Positions 17,475 through 27,373 are shown, numbered from the stretch's first letter. The stretch is 64,000 bases of DNA from Glaciecola siphonariae (GCF_042652645.1 NZ_JBHSGU010000002.1:1-64000), one strand, 5' to 3'. The notes: generated by a model from the sequence alone, not told the origin. Made by a program: numbers and translations.

Positions 17475-19364
17475 TTATTGCGCCAATGTCGCCTCTATAT
17501 ATTGGTTAATTTTTTCTTCAAGTATGTTTAGCGGAATGGGGCCATACATTAAGACCTGATCATGGAAATCAGCATAGCTGAATTTGTCTCCAAGTCTCTC
17601 TTTTGCATTTGCCCTAAGCTCCATGATTTTCAGTTTGCCAATCATATAGGCTGTGGCCTGACCGGGCAGTGCGATGTATCGTTCAATGGCTTTAACAGCA
17701 TCATTTGCTGGGTTTGGCGTATTCTCAATTAAATAATCGATGGCGTCTTGACGAGACCATTTCATTGTATGAATGCCGGTGTCTACCACTAAGCGGCACG
17801 CACGCCAAAGCTCCATTGCTAAACGCCCAAAGTCTGAATAGGGGTCTTCATAAAAACCCATGTCTTTGGCCAGTTCTTCAGTGTACAAGCCCCAACCTTC
17901 GGTATAGGCGGTAAACGATACGTACTTTTGAAACTCTGGAATGCCATCGAGCTCTTGCGCAATTGAGCGTTGCATGTGGTGACCGGGTATGCCCTCATGG
18001 TAAGCCAGTGCTTCCATCTGATATGTTGGCATGCTTCGCATATCATAAAGGTTTGCGTAATAGGTACCTGGTCGAGAGCCATCTTTTGAAGGTGATTGGT
18101 AAAACGCTTTGCCGGCAGATTGTTCTCGAAAAGCTTCCACGCGTTTGACTATCATGTCGGCTTTAGGTACTAAACCAAAATACTCCGGAATTTTAGCCTC
18201 CATCACATCGATGTATTGTTTTGCTTCACTTAAATAACGAGCGCGACCCTCTTCACTGTCTTCGTAATAAAACTGCTCATCATCCCTCATAAAGTTGAAA
18301 AACGCGTTTAAGTCGCCCTCAAAATTGACCTTTTTCATAATGGCCTTCATCTCATTATGAATGCGTTCAACGTTGTCCAAACCTATCTGATGAACTTCTT
18401 CAGCAGTGAGGTCGGTGGTGGTAAACCAAGCGAGGCGATTTTCATACCATTTTTGTCCATCAGGTAAGCGCCACACGCCGTCGCCTTCAGGGCTATAGGC
18501 CAGCTGCTTTGTTAGCTCTGAAATAAGCGCTGAATAAGCTGGGCGCACCGATTCTTGCAAGGCTTGCTCTGCATCTGCAATCAAACCCGCTTTTTCAGCA
18601 TTGCTTATTCCGAGGGCGTCAAGTTTGCTTATGAAATCTGTGTATAGTGTAGAGTCCTCGCTGCTTTCTCTAAATGGATTACCTTGAATCACGTTTGATG
18701 AGGCTTGAATCATTTGCTCATACGCCCATTGCGGAGGAAATACGCCTGCTTCTTGGCGCAGTTGCAGCTGCGTGATTAATTGGTCGAACAAGGGTTTTAC
18801 ACCGCGCAAACGCTCTATGTAGGCTTGTGCATCTTCAATTGAAGAGATGCGATGGATGTTAATAAGAAAGCTAGGTACATTGGTGTGCCAAGCGCTAAAT
18901 TGATTCATGATGTATGAATTGAGCCTAAATTCGTCGTTGGCAATTTGGCGGCTCAAATTAGTGCGATACAGTTGTAAGCTTAAACGCTCTTGTTCGGTCA
19001 ATTGAGCTTCATCAAATTGTTGTGCCGCGACCAATCTAGACTCCATAAGCTCTCGTCTTTCTTGATCAGCCGCTGGCGATATGTCGTCCCATTTTCCGTA
19101 GTCCCATTTGTATCCTAAGCGGCTTTGCATCGTGGGCGAACGCTTTAAGTCTTGCTCAAATGAATCCGCAAAAAAACGTGATAAGCGCTCAGACTCAGTT
19201 AAATTCTCTTCACTGACTGTTTGTGCTGACTCTGCTTGTTTTGCGGCTGATTGTGCGTCTTGCGCGGCTTGCGGGCTTTGAGCGTTTTCTGGCGCTGGGC
19301 TACATGCAGCAAGGCTCAATGCTGCGCAAATTGCTGAGAGAGCAAAAAGCGGTCGTTTGTTCAT
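17475..19364 (-). CDS. DUF885 family lipoprotein (putative zinc peptidase)
   Basis: 629 aa. The signal peptide ends in the lipobox LSLAAC (lipidated Cys at about 21), followed by an Ala/Gln-rich linker, so it is probably membrane-anchored in the periplasm. The DUF885 domain covers about 60-625 and includes the metal motif YHEGIPGHHMQ (HExxxxH type) and a later EGWGLYTEELAKDMG stretch (EGW...E). These match the family of carboxypeptidase-like enzymes. Not in an operon: 152 bp from batD upstream and convergent with the beta-helix gene. Peptidase activity is inferred from motifs. Confidence 0.9.
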   Translation of the reverse strand: MNKRPLFALSAICAALSLAACSPAPENAQSPQAAQDAQSAAKQAESAQTVSEENLTESERLSRFFADSFEQDLKRSPTMQSRLGYKWDYGKWDDISPAADQERRELMESRLVAAQQFDEAQLTEQERLSLQLYRTNLSRQIANDEFRLNSYIMNQFSAWHTNVPSFLINIHRISSIEDAQAYIERLRGVKPLFDQLITQLQLRQEAGVFPPQWAYEQMIQASSNVIQGNPFRESSEDSTLYTDFISKLDALGISNAEKAGLIADAEQALQESVRPAYSALISELTKQLAYSPEGDGVWRLPDGQKWYENRLAWFTTTDLTAEEVHQIGLDNVERIHNEMKAIMKKVNFEGDLNAFFNFMRDDEQFYYEDSEEGRARYLSEAKQYIDVMEAKIPEYFGLVPKADMIVKRVEAFREQSAGKAFYQSPSKDGSRPGTYYANLYDMRSMPTYQMEALAYHEGIPGHHMQRSIAQELDGIPEFQKYVSFTAYTEGWGLYTEELAKDMGFYEDPYSDFGRLAMELWRACRLVVDTGIHTMKWSRQDAIDYLIENTPNPANDAVKAIERYIALPGQATAYMIGKLKIMELRANAKERLGDKFSYADFHDQVLMYGPIPLNILEEKINQYIEATLAQ

Positions 19365-19516
19365 GCTAGTGTCCTTTTATTTTTTATTTTTAATGTATAT
19401 TTAGAGCGTATTTTCTGCGTAAAACGTGCACAATTGTACGTGTATACGGCGTTAGCTGTATGAACGATAACCACTAAACTAAAATTTCTCAAATATAACT
19501 TTGTAAAGAGAAGCGC

Positions 19517-21301
19517 CTACACAATCGGATACATATTTGTCGCGCTGCCACCATTGTATTTATTTTGCTCTCTCGCCCTTAATGCTACTAAAGGTTGTTT
19601 AAGGGCTTGAGCGTCGTAGGCCGAAGAGGTATCGGCATACTGACTTTGCAAGGCTTGATTGAACGCCTCGGCAGCATCTTTTGCATCCAGCTTGAGAAGC
19701 GCATTGTTAACCGACTGTATCGTAGTGCCGGTTAGCACGCCGAGCCAATGTCGAAGGTTGCTTTGAATAGCGCGAACATTATTCGCCGTTATACTGTTGA
19801 CAAGCGCATCCCACGCATCGGCCTCGTTGCTGGCAAAACCCGAGGGCTCTGAGGCTTGAGTATACTCGCTACCGTTCGCTAAAAGCGCATTCAGGCGCGA
19901 GACTTTGGCCCTTAATACAAAGGTGATGACTGCGAAAACTAACACTGCTCCGGCCAAAACAAAATGCAGTAGGTCAAGGCCCCATACAACTAAAGGGAAG
20001 GGGCTGGACGGTAATGACAATAACTCGTCATTGTTTGCAAGGTCTGTGCGGTCATCAGAGGATTGCACCTTGTTTTGTGTTGTTTCGCTATTTGCTTGGC
20101 CTTGATCCAGACCTTGATTTTGACCTTGCGCTTGCGCAGGCGCAACAACCTCGACGGTTTTAGCGGGTAGCACGGCAAAGCGCGTTTCGCCTGTGGTAAC
20201 GTCAAACCATGGCACTTGAATTTCTGGCAAAACAAACCGTCCTGTTTCGCCCGGAATTATCGCAGTGCGCTGGACTAATTGCGCAATCAGGCGCTCATTT
20301 TGCTGAACCGTTGCCCTTTCGGCCTGCTCAGGATAGGTTTTAAAGCTAGGATGATAATTTGCCTCAATTAGAGGCAGTTGCTCTTCAATTAAACCGAGTG
20401 CTGTTAACGTCACGGTGCGCGTAATCGGTTCACCCTGCACGAATGAAGCGGCATCATCATTTGACCACTGTTCGTCGAGCTGTACGCGCTCACTGGGTAG
20501 CCATGTATATTGATAGTCTTGCGGGATTGGCAGCACATTAATGGTTTTTTGGGGTGCCATTCTGCTAATTGTTTTACTCCGGTTGAAGTATGCAAAGCTC
20601 TGCCTAGTACTGGTTAGTACTTCTGCTTGAAATACAGGACCGTCTATAGTGAAGCTGCCGCTTGCCTGAGGCAATACCGCAAAGTTACGCTCAATCACTC
20701 GATAACGCACGCCATTTACCAGCTCTTGATACTCTTTGTCTTCACCTAGCTGTTCGATTACCGCCCCATCAAGTACAGGCTCCGACAAACTGCCTCGCTG
20801 TATATCGCCTGCCAAGTAAATCTTTACCGTGTATCTTACCTGCTGCTGCAGGTAAACAGTGTCATTACTCACCTCGGCGGTCACATAAAAGTCGCGGGGT
20901 TGTGCGCGTGTGCCTTGGCCTGCCGGGAGGACAGTTAACGTAATCGGGTCGCTGCTTTTTCCGTCAATGGTAAAACTAGGGATGGTAATCTGGCCGGTTT
21001 TTTTGGGGAGTAGCTGCAAAGTCCAAGTGGTACTCGTCGTGCGATCAAAGTTTATAATCTGCGTCGATTGACTCACCGACGGTTGACTCACCCGAAAGTC
21101 TTTTGTTAACACGAGAAAGTCGATGGCATCGCTATCTGCGCCGCCTATGGCAGTAACCTGCAGCGTAACCGATTCATCTATCAGCATTGGATTTTTATCA
21201 ATCGTAGCGCTTAACTGGCTTACATCTGCGTTTGCCGGCATGCTTATACTTGCCATCATCAATACATGCAGAGCACAAAAGGCCCAATAAAACACTTTCA
21301 T
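19517..21301 (-). CDS. batD: BatD (oxygen-tolerance/aerotolerance family protein)
   Basis: 594 aa from the ATG that overlaps the batB stop by 1 nt (TAATG). A GTG two codons upstream is less likely. It has a signal peptide (to about residue 26), then several Ig-like beta domains: VSQLSATIDKNPMLIDESVTLQVTA, PGQG-type turns and EVSNDTVYLQQQVRYTVKIYLAGDIQRGSLSEP, which is the BatD signature. A Gln-rich linker (QAQGQNQGLDQGQ) and one transmembrane helix follow (about 440-465), then a cytoplasmic tail. It is the last gene of the MoxR-BatABD operon. BatD is thought to form a membrane complex with the BatA and BatB von Willebrand A proteins. Its precise job is unsettled. Confidence 0.9.
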   Translation of the reverse strand: MKVFYWAFCALHVLMMASISMPANADVSQLSATIDKNPMLIDESVTLQVTAIGGADSDAIDFLVLTKDFRVSQPSVSQSTQIINFDRTTSTTWTLQLLPKKTGQITIPSFTIDGKSSDPITLTVLPAGQGTRAQPRDFYVTAEVSNDTVYLQQQVRYTVKIYLAGDIQRGSLSEPVLDGAVIEQLGEDKEYQELVNGVRYRVIERNFAVLPQASGSFTIDGPVFQAEVLTSTRQSFAYFNRSKTISRMAPQKTINVLPIPQDYQYTWLPSERVQLDEQWSNDDAASFVQGEPITRTVTLTALGLIEEQLPLIEANYHPSFKTYPEQAERATVQQNERLIAQLVQRTAIIPGETGRFVLPEIQVPWFDVTTGETRFAVLPAKTVEVVAPAQAQGQNQGLDQGQANSETTQNKVQSSDDRTDLANNDELLSLPSSPFPLVVWGLDLLHFVLAGAVLVFAVITFVLRAKVSRLNALLANGSEYTQASEPSGFASNEADAWDALVNSITANNVRAIQSNLRHWLGVLTGTTIQSVNNALLKLDAKDAAEAFNQALQSQYADTSSAYDAQALKQPLVALRAREQNKYNGGSATNMYPIV

Positions 21302-23295
21302 TACCACTCCTGCTCGTTTTTGGTCGGCGGCGCAAATTGTTTGCGGCGCTGGGCTTCAATCAACATTTTTCGCTGTAATAAATATGCAGGGTCGTCGGGC
21401 ACCTTATTCATAAGCGTCTGAAGTCGCTGCATCTGCTCACGCTCTTCTGGCGTAAGCTCACTTTGGTCGATAGCCTGAACGCTGCCTACGTTTTCTTGTT
21501 CATCAACATTCTCTTGTTCCTGTGGAAGGGCTGATGATTGTTCGGTACCGTTGTATTGCTGTTCGCCTTGTGCATCACGCATCTCATCTAGCGGGCCTTG
21601 CTCAGATTCACCGCTCCCTTGAGAGTCTTGCTGGCTTTGCTCAGACTGACCTGAGTTCTCCGGACTTTGCTCCTCATCGGGTTTATTTTCGCCCTCACTT
21701 TGCTCACCGTCGCTGTTTTGCTCTTCGCCGCCTTCTCCTTGTGTATCGCCCTGTTGGCCGCTATTGCTTTGTTGACTATTATCTTGCCCGTTTTGTGAAT
21801 CAGCTTGATCAGATGACTCGGAGTTATCTCCCTGGTCACCTTGTTGCTGGTCTTGTTGCTGCTGCTGTTGTTGCTCAAGAAGTTCCTCAAGCACGGTTTT
21901 ATTTTTTGCGGCTTCTTTGTGTTCAGGGTCAAGTTTTAACACTCTAGCGTAAGTATCAATAGCCTCTTCTAACTGACCTAATTGAGCAAGCGCATTAGCG
22001 CTATTGTAAATGCTGTTTAAGCCATCTGACTGTTGATACAAAGACAGGGCGGTTTCATAATCACCCGCCTTATAGGCGGCGGCCGCACGCCAATTTATGT
22101 CCTTAAATAACTCTGCCGCGTCTTGATAATTTTCATTATTAAATGCCTCGGCGCCTTTTTGATTGCTGTTTAAAAACCAACACTTAGCACGCTCTGTGAG
22201 GGAAGTATTCTTCGACTCGTCTTGTACCGGTTTGTTTGTGGGTTGTTGCGCATAGGCCGTGTCTGGCCAAAGTGGTGTAAAAGCGGTAAGCACGAGGCAA
22301 AATAGCACGCCTTTTCTGAACATAAACAGTGCAATGGGTAAAATCAGCAGAACAAGATAAGCGCCCATGTCGCGCCAAGCATCTCCTGTGTTTTGTTCAT
22401 TATTCTCTTGTTTTACAGCGTCTAACTGACGACTTGTCAAGAGCATCGATTTGATATCGGTATCGTCAATCGACATGCGCGTCTGCCGGCCGTTACTGGG
22501 GCTAAGTGCGTCGTCTAGAAAAGCAGAGTTAACTTTGGGGATCACTATGGCACCGCTGTAATCTTTCAATAAACTACCATCATTCATGCTAATAGGTGCG
22601 CCCTCATCTGTGCCAATTGTCAGTGCAGAAAATTGATACTGCGTATCGTTTAGCAAATCACGAATAGGTTTAACGTCCTCATACTCAATACCATCGGTGA
22701 TCCAATAAATGTGACCGGTTTGGTAGCCGGCATTGTCTAAAAGCTCAATTGCTTGTAATAAGCCTGCGCTGGGGTTGCTGCCAGAGTTAGGCATAATTTC
22801 TGGGCTTAGGCTTGGAATCAAGTTTTCAAGATTGCTGATGTCGTCGGTTAAGGGGCTAATAATAAAGGCATCGCCTGCGTAGGCCACAAGCCCTACCTCA
22901 CCATCATTTATTTCGTTGACTAAATCAATGGCTTTAAATTTTGCTCGAGCAAGCCGACTGGGGGTAACGTCGGTCGCGCGCATCGACAGCGACATGTCCA
23001 TAACCACTACGCGCCCAGAATTGCTCTGATAAACCGGCTGTGGCAGTTTTTCCCAGGCGGGGCCTGCCGCTGCAATGCTGGCAATGCTCAATGCGAGCAT
23101 CAACCATATAAACGCCTGACGGCTTTGTTTATTGCTCTTATTGCTAACCAGTCGTTGATGCAGGTGCTGCGGCAATATCGACTGCCACTCGCTACTCGAT
23201 AAGCGAAGGCGCATCCAAAGCCAAATAATGGCTATTAGAGCAGGCACGCATAACAGTAATTCAGGTCTTAAAAAGTGAAAGTCGCTGAGCATCAA
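21301..23295 (-). CDS. batB: BatB/BatC-like membrane protein: von Willebrand A, TPR and Q/E-rich tail
   Basis: 664 aa. Two N-terminal membrane helices, then a VWA domain (about 90-285) with the MIDAS motif DMSLSMRA and a helix at about 312-330. Next come TPR repeats (about 375-470: ALSLYQQSDGLNSIYNSANALAQLGQLEEAIDTYARVLKLDPEHKEA). A strongly biased stretch rich in Q, E, D, S and G (about 475-605) is followed by an ordered C terminus (TPEEREQMQRLQTLMNKVPDDPAYLLQRKM). This is the usual fusion of BatB VWA and BatC TPR functions in gammaproteobacteria. The gene overlaps batA by 4 nt and batD by 1 nt. The long acidic/Gln stretch is prone to length variation. Confidence 0.9.
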   Translation of the reverse strand: MMLSDFHFLRPELLLCVPALIAIIWLWMRLRLSSSEWQSILPQHLHQRLVSNKSNKQSRQAFIWLMLALSIASIAAAGPAWEKLPQPVYQSNSGRVVVMDMSLSMRATDVTPSRLARAKFKAIDLVNEINDGEVGLVAYAGDAFIISPLTDDISNLENLIPSLSPEIMPNSGSNPSAGLLQAIELLDNAGYQTGHIYWITDGIEYEDVKPIRDLLNDTQYQFSALTIGTDEGAPISMNDGSLLKDYSGAIVIPKVNSAFLDDALSPSNGRQTRMSIDDTDIKSMLLTSRQLDAVKQENNEQNTGDAWRDMGAYLVLLILPIALFMFRKGVLFCLVLTAFTPLWPDTAYAQQPTNKPVQDESKNTSLTERAKCWFLNSNQKGAEAFNNENYQDAAELFKDINWRAAAAYKAGDYETALSLYQQSDGLNSIYNSANALAQLGQLEEAIDTYARVLKLDPEHKEAAKNKTVLEELLEQQQQQQQDQQQGDQGDNSESSDQADSQNGQDNSQQSNSGQQGDTQGEGGEEQNSDGEQSEGENKPDEEQSPENSGQSEQSQQDSQGSGESEQGPLDEMRDAQGEQQYNGTEQSSALPQEQENVDEQENVGSVQAIDQSELTPEEREQMQRLQTLMNKVPDDPAYLLQRKMLIEAQRRKQFAPPTKNEQEW

Positions 23296-24308
23296 CTTTC
23301 TCCTGTCTTTGCTGGAGCAAAATTCGCCACTTTCGCTCTCAGTAAATTAAACACTAAAGCTAACGCGACAAGAGCAATCGCTGCCCCTAAAGGATAATAA
23401 AACAAAGCACTTTGCGGACGCATTTTTTGAGAGTTGCCCTCTATGGGCTCTAAGGTGTCAAGCAACTGATATATATTACTCAGCTCTTCAGTATCGCGGG
23501 CTCTAAAATACTGACCACCTGTTTGCCTAGCGATATCGCTTAGTAGTCGTTCATCTAGGTCTTGGGATGGATTAATTGTGCGCTGACCAAAAAAACTGCT
23601 GACGACCTGCTCATCTGCGCCAACACCGATTGTATAGATAGTCACTTTATTCGCCACAGCAAGCGACAGCGCTTGTTCAGGGGATATATTGCCTGCGGTA
23701 TTTTGTCCGTCGGTGAGCAGCACCAGCACGCGGTTAGATTCTTGCTTGTCTGAAAAGCGCTTCACCGCTAGGCCAATGGCATCTCCAATCGCGGTTCGCT
23801 CGCCAACGAGTCCAATCACAGATTCATCGAGTAAGGTCTTTACAGTTTCGCGGTCAAAGGTCAAGGGCGCTTGTAAATACGCAGTGTCGGCGAACAGTAT
23901 AAGTCCGAGTCGGTCGCCTACACGTCTTTCAATAAAATCACTGAGCACGTATTTAATCATTGAAAGGCGGTTTACCTCGCGGCCTTGAATTTTCATATCG
24001 GCTTGTTTCATGCTGCCCGATAAGTCTACCGCCACCATAAGATCGCGTCCTTCGCTAGGAATCGATATCGCTTCACCGAGCCATTGTGGTCTTGCCGCTG
24101 CGCTGACGAGCAAAACCCATATCAAAAAAGCCAAGCAAGCACCGAGTCTTGATGTTCCTTTCTTTGTTGTGTGCACACCATCAAAACGCTGTAGGCTTGG
24201 CACACGAAGAGCGGCAGATTGAGGCGCTGGTTTTGCCGGCATAAACCGCCGCACTAAATAGGGGAGCGGCAGCAAAATAAATACATAAGGCCATACAAAT
24301 TCAAACAT
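23292..24308 (-). CDS. batA: BatA von Willebrand A membrane protein
   Basis: 338 aa from ATG 24308, which has AAGGAG 8 nt upstream. It begins inside the last codons of the DUF4381 gene (8 nt overlap). A longer in-frame reading from 24338 adds MRSLLKKERL and is unlikely. N-terminal helices (FEFVWPYVFILLPLPYLV and LGACLAFLIWVLLVSAA), then a VWA domain with the MIDAS motif VAVDLSGSMKQADM and LLTDGQNTAGN, and a C-terminal helix (ALFYYPLGAAIALVALALVF). Forms the Bat complex with BatB and BatD at the inner membrane, regulated by the MoxR ATPase. Confidence 0.92.
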   Translation of the reverse strand: MFEFVWPYVFILLPLPYLVRRFMPAKPAPQSAALRVPSLQRFDGVHTTKKGTSRLGACLAFLIWVLLVSAAARPQWLGEAISIPSEGRDLMVAVDLSGSMKQADMKIQGREVNRLSMIKYVLSDFIERRVGDRLGLILFADTAYLQAPLTFDRETVKTLLDESVIGLVGERTAIGDAIGLAVKRFSDKQESNRVLVLLTDGQNTAGNISPEQALSLAVANKVTIYTIGVGADEQVVSSFFGQRTINPSQDLDERLLSDIARQTGGQYFRARDTEELSNIYQLLDTLEPIEGNSQKMRPQSALFYYPLGAAIALVALALVFNLLRAKVANFAPAKTGES

Positions 24309-24855
24309 CAAGCGCTCCTTTTTTAGGAGGGAGCGCACGCTTTATCCACGTTCTTGCGGCAGTGCGCGTTTGCTCGAAGTTCTCAAGTTCAGTGCGTTCA
24401 TCATATTGCCATGCCGCAAGCGCTTGCAGTGTTGCGCAAATTTGTTTTTGATCGCCATGCGTATACAAACCAGTAAGCACTGATTGCCAGCCACTGCCGT
24501 GTAAATGAAGTACCTTATGTTGGGGCAGGTAGGCATGTGCGGCTTGTTTAAGCACGTGATGGATTTGCGCGTAGGCTTTTGTATCGCTAGGTTTTATGCT
24601 TTCAAGCGCTTTTAGACTCTCATTACGCGGTTTCAGCCTGTTCTTGCGCGTTCTATTCCACAAATATAGCGTGATAAATGCTCCTAGCAACAGAGCAAGT
24701 ACAATCCAGTAACCCACTGCTGGAGGCCATATACTGACAGCCTGCGGCAAGTGGATGTCGGCAAGTTGGTCTAGCGGACTAGCCGCGTTTGGATTGAGAT
24801 TATTAGCTTGCGCCTGCGTCCACTTAAACGCTGACAATGGAGGCAAAGTACTCAT
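24301..24855 (-). CDS. DUF4381 membrane protein of the MoxR/Bat operon
   Basis: 184 aa. Residues 20-50 carry the DUF4381 pattern PLDQLADIHLPQAVSIWPPAVGYWIVLALLLGAFITLYLW, one membrane helix preceded by the conserved L.DI..P....WP...GWW-like element. The basic helical rest (cytoplasmic) has HHVLKQAAHAYLPQHKVLHLHGSGW. It overlaps the DUF58 gene by 4 nt and batA by 8 nt. Role unknown, but it is a constant member of these operons. Confidence 0.88.
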   Translation of the reverse strand: MSTLPPLSAFKWTQAQANNLNPNAASPLDQLADIHLPQAVSIWPPAVGYWIVLALLLGAFITLYLWNRTRKNRLKPRNESLKALESIKPSDTKAYAQIHHVLKQAAHAYLPQHKVLHLHGSGWQSVLTGLYTHGDQKQICATLQALAAWQYDERTELENFEQTRTAARTWIKRALPPKKGALDV

Positions 24856-25865
24856 ATTGCTTCCCCAAGTTCGTAGGCACGTTTGTTGCCGCTCAACTGC
24901 TTTTCTAAGGCTATCCCTGCGGTTACCACTCTTGGAAATATGCCATTGGCATTCAGCGCGTTTTTAAGTGTGGTGAGTCTGTCTCGCTGTTGGCGCTGAT
25001 AGCGCTGTGCTTGTGCACTTTCACCGAGTATTACCGTACCGCGCTGACTGCCGTCGGTAACGCTTAATATTTGCGTGTTTGGTGTGGGCGGTAACGCTAG
25101 TTCAAACGGGTCTCTGATCACGCTGACTTGCACCTCACAATGACGGCTCAAGTCGCCTAGCAACGCTAAATGTTCATCAGACAGATGCTCACAGTCTGAA
25201 ATCAAATGAATTAAACTGCCCGGCTTTGCGAGGTAGTGCATGCGCTGCAATGCGTTTAAAAAAGCAGCGCCGCCGGTGTGTGCATTTGACCCACGCTCAA
25301 CTGTGGCTGCATTGCTCAAGGCCTCGGTTACCGAACGGTTTTGCAAGCTAACGACCGATTGCAGAAAATGCAGAGCATTTTTGGTCTGTGCTCGAGGTTT
25401 GCACTCAATGTCTTGGGTGTCATTAAATACAATCCCACCCAGCTTATCGCCTCGAGCCACACCCGCCCAACATATAAGTGCCGCAACATGCGCCGCCTGC
25501 ACCGATTTGAATAAGAGCTGGGTGCCAAAATGCATACTTGCACTTACGTCTAGAAAAACAAATATGGGTCGTTCACGCTCTTCTCTAAAAATCTTTGTAT
25601 GTGTTTTGCCAGTGCGAGCGGTCACCCGCCAGTCAATGCTGCGAATGTCATCGCCCGGCTGGTAATGACGCGCTTCGTCAAATTCCATTCCTCTGCCTTT
25701 AAAAAGCGAGCGCTCTGCACCGGCCATTTGACTGGCCGCCTTGTGTTTTGGCGCTAAAGACAGCATGTCTGACAAGTTTTTTACCTGAACGAGCTCTGCC
25801 ATCGACAGTTCAATGCCGTTGCTCTTGAGCTTATCGAGTTCGTAACTGACCGTATTTACTTGCAT
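24852..25865 (-). CDS. DUF58 domain protein of the MoxR/Bat operon
   Basis: 337 aa. Contains the DUF58 signature MEFDEARHYQPGDDIRSIDWRVTARTGKTHTKIFREERERPIFVFLDVSASMHFG (about 60-113), here with a VWA-like MIDAS DVSASM. Unlike many DUF58 proteins it has no N-terminal membrane helices, so it is probably a cytoplasmic adaptor. It begins 36 bp after moxR and overlaps the DUF4381 gene. It may link the MoxR ATPase to the Bat membrane proteins. This is inference from conserved gene order. Confidence 0.9.
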   Translation of the reverse strand: MQVNTVSYELDKLKSNGIELSMAELVQVKNLSDMLSLAPKHKAASQMAGAERSLFKGRGMEFDEARHYQPGDDIRSIDWRVTARTGKTHTKIFREERERPIFVFLDVSASMHFGTQLLFKSVQAAHVAALICWAGVARGDKLGGIVFNDTQDIECKPRAQTKNALHFLQSVVSLQNRSVTEALSNAATVERGSNAHTGGAAFLNALQRMHYLAKPGSLIHLISDCEHLSDEHLALLGDLSRHCEVQVSVIRDPFELALPPTPNTQILSVTDGSQRGTVILGESAQAQRYQRQQRDRLTTLKNALNANGIFPRVVTAGIALEKQLSGNKRAYELGEAI

Positions 25866-25901
25866 CTGTTTGTAACCATTGCTACCTATGGACGCGTTTG
25901 C

Positions 25902-26870
25902 TTAAGGAACCGGCACTAATTGCATAATTTGAGTGATAACCTTGTTGCTATCAATCCCTTGTGCCTGCGCTTGATATGTCAGTATGAGGCGGTGGCGCAA
26001 AACATTATGCAACACCGCTTGTACGTCTTCAGGGCTAACAAAGTCACGCTCATGGAGCCACGCGTGAGCGCGGGCGCAGCGTTCTAATGCAATGGTTGCG
26101 CGCGGACTGGCGCCGATTTCTATCCATTGGCGCAGTTCGTCTGAGTAAGCCTGCGGCTGGCGAGTGGCCATAATCAATTGCACAATGTATTGCTCTATTG
26201 CATCAGCCATATGAAGTTCTAACAGCGACTTCCGCGCAGAGGTAATGTCTAGCTGAGATAGCTTGGCGACATCTTTTGGCAGCGCGTGATTTATCTCATC
26301 GAGGGTCTCACCTCGGTTCAACTTTAAAATCTTAAGCTCGGTATCTGCGTTGGGATAGTCAATCTCAATGTGCATTAAAAAACGGTCTAGCTGAGCCTCA
26401 GGCAGAGGGTAGGTTCCTTCTTGCTCTAATGGATTTTGCGTTGCCATGACTAAAAACAAGTCGGGAAGGGTGTACGTTTTACTGCCCACAGTAATTTGTC
26501 GTTCTGCCATCGCCTCTAGCAATGCTGATTGCACTTTAGCCGGCGCACGGTTAATTTCGTCTGCGAGTACAAGGTTGTGAAACAGAGGACCTTGTTGAAA
26601 GATAAACTCGCCAGTTTCAGGGCGATATATATCGGTACCCGTTAGGTCTGCAGGCAGTAAGTCGGGGGTAAATTGCACGCGATGAAAGTTTGCTTCGATA
26701 CCGTCAGAAAGCGCATTGATTGCGCGTGTTTTTGCAAGCCCTGGAGGACCTTCTACCAGAATGTGACCGTCGGCAAGAAGCGCAATGACGATGGACTGAG
26801 TCAGTTCAGTCTGGCCGATGACCTGAGAATCTAAATGGGATAATAGTTGTTGTATTTGCTTTACTGCCAT
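25902..26870 (-). CDS. MoxR-family AAA+ ATPase
   Basis: 322 aa. Walker A GPPGLAKTR (41-49), Walker B LVLADEINRAPAKVQSALLEAM, the FLVMATQNPLEQEGTYPLPEAQLDRF sensor region and the C-terminal lid (RHRLILTYQAQAQGID). MoxR ATPases act as chaperone-like regulators of VWA-containing partners. First gene of the moxR-DUF58-DUF4381-batA-batB-batD operon. The promoter should be in the 500-bp gap upstream, divergent from fadI. Confidence 0.94.
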   Translation of the reverse strand: MAVKQIQQLLSHLDSQVIGQTELTQSIVIALLADGHILVEGPPGLAKTRAINALSDGIEANFHRVQFTPDLLPADLTGTDIYRPETGEFIFQQGPLFHNLVLADEINRAPAKVQSALLEAMAERQITVGSKTYTLPDLFLVMATQNPLEQEGTYPLPEAQLDRFLMHIEIDYPNADTELKILKLNRGETLDEINHALPKDVAKLSQLDITSARKSLLELHMADAIEQYIVQLIMATRQPQAYSDELRQWIEIGASPRATIALERCARAHAWLHERDFVSPEDVQAVLHNVLRHRLILTYQAQAQGIDSNKVITQIMQLVPVP

Positions 26871-27373
26871 GTAGCGACCTGTTTAGATATCAATAAATGA
26901 TTAATATTCAATACGATGGATATAGGGGCGAAGGTACAAAACTCAAGCATAGAGCCATTAATTATATGCTGATTGGTGCATATGCTGATCACCGCGTAAA
27001 TCGTTACCGTAAATGCTCCTAGTCTAGTAACAGCTTTTTGAGACCATGAAAATCTCCTTGAGTTCTCGCATGATTATTAATAGCGCTGATAGCGCTGAAA
27101 AACTGCCTATATTTTGTTCAAGCTTAGGCGAACACGCATTTTTGCCCAATACGCTCGAGTGCATACCTGCAGCAGATGACTCAGCACACGAATCAGCAGG
27201 TGCGCAATTAAAATAAGACAGCGCCTTGTTTATTATTTGAGCTATGCTAAAACTCTATACCAGCATTAGCTATGTTTGATAAATTTGCGTTTGGCGCTGT
27301 AGTTTGTCACAATCGCGTCACAATCATGTGGTCAGACCAGATTAGAGGCTCGCTTCACAGTTGAGGAAACACA
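26871..27373. other. divergent region between the moxR operon and fadI
   Basis: About 500 bp. It holds a FadR-like operator (27329-27339) close to fadI and presumably both promoters. A 56-codon frame (27046-27216) lacks a ribosome binding site and is not called. The sequence AGCGCTGAT/TAGCGCTGA is repeated near 27083-27100. No terminator or RNA gene seen. Confidence 0.4.
27329..27339. promoter_or_regulatory. FadR-like operator upstream of fadI
   Basis: Perfect palindrome TGGTCAGACCA, matching the core TGGTCnGACCA of the enterobacterial/vibrio FadR operator. It lies 35 bp before the fadI start codon. The placement suggests repression of fadIJ in the absence of long-chain acyl-CoA. Confidence 0.7.

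Noticed and set aside
21522..21947. Frames opposite or beside the Q/E-rich part of batB
   Set aside because: Produced by repetitive coding of the biased stretch in other frames.
27046..27216. 56-codon plus-strand frame before fadI
   Set aside because: No Shine-Dalgarno and no family resemblance. It spans a likely promoter region.
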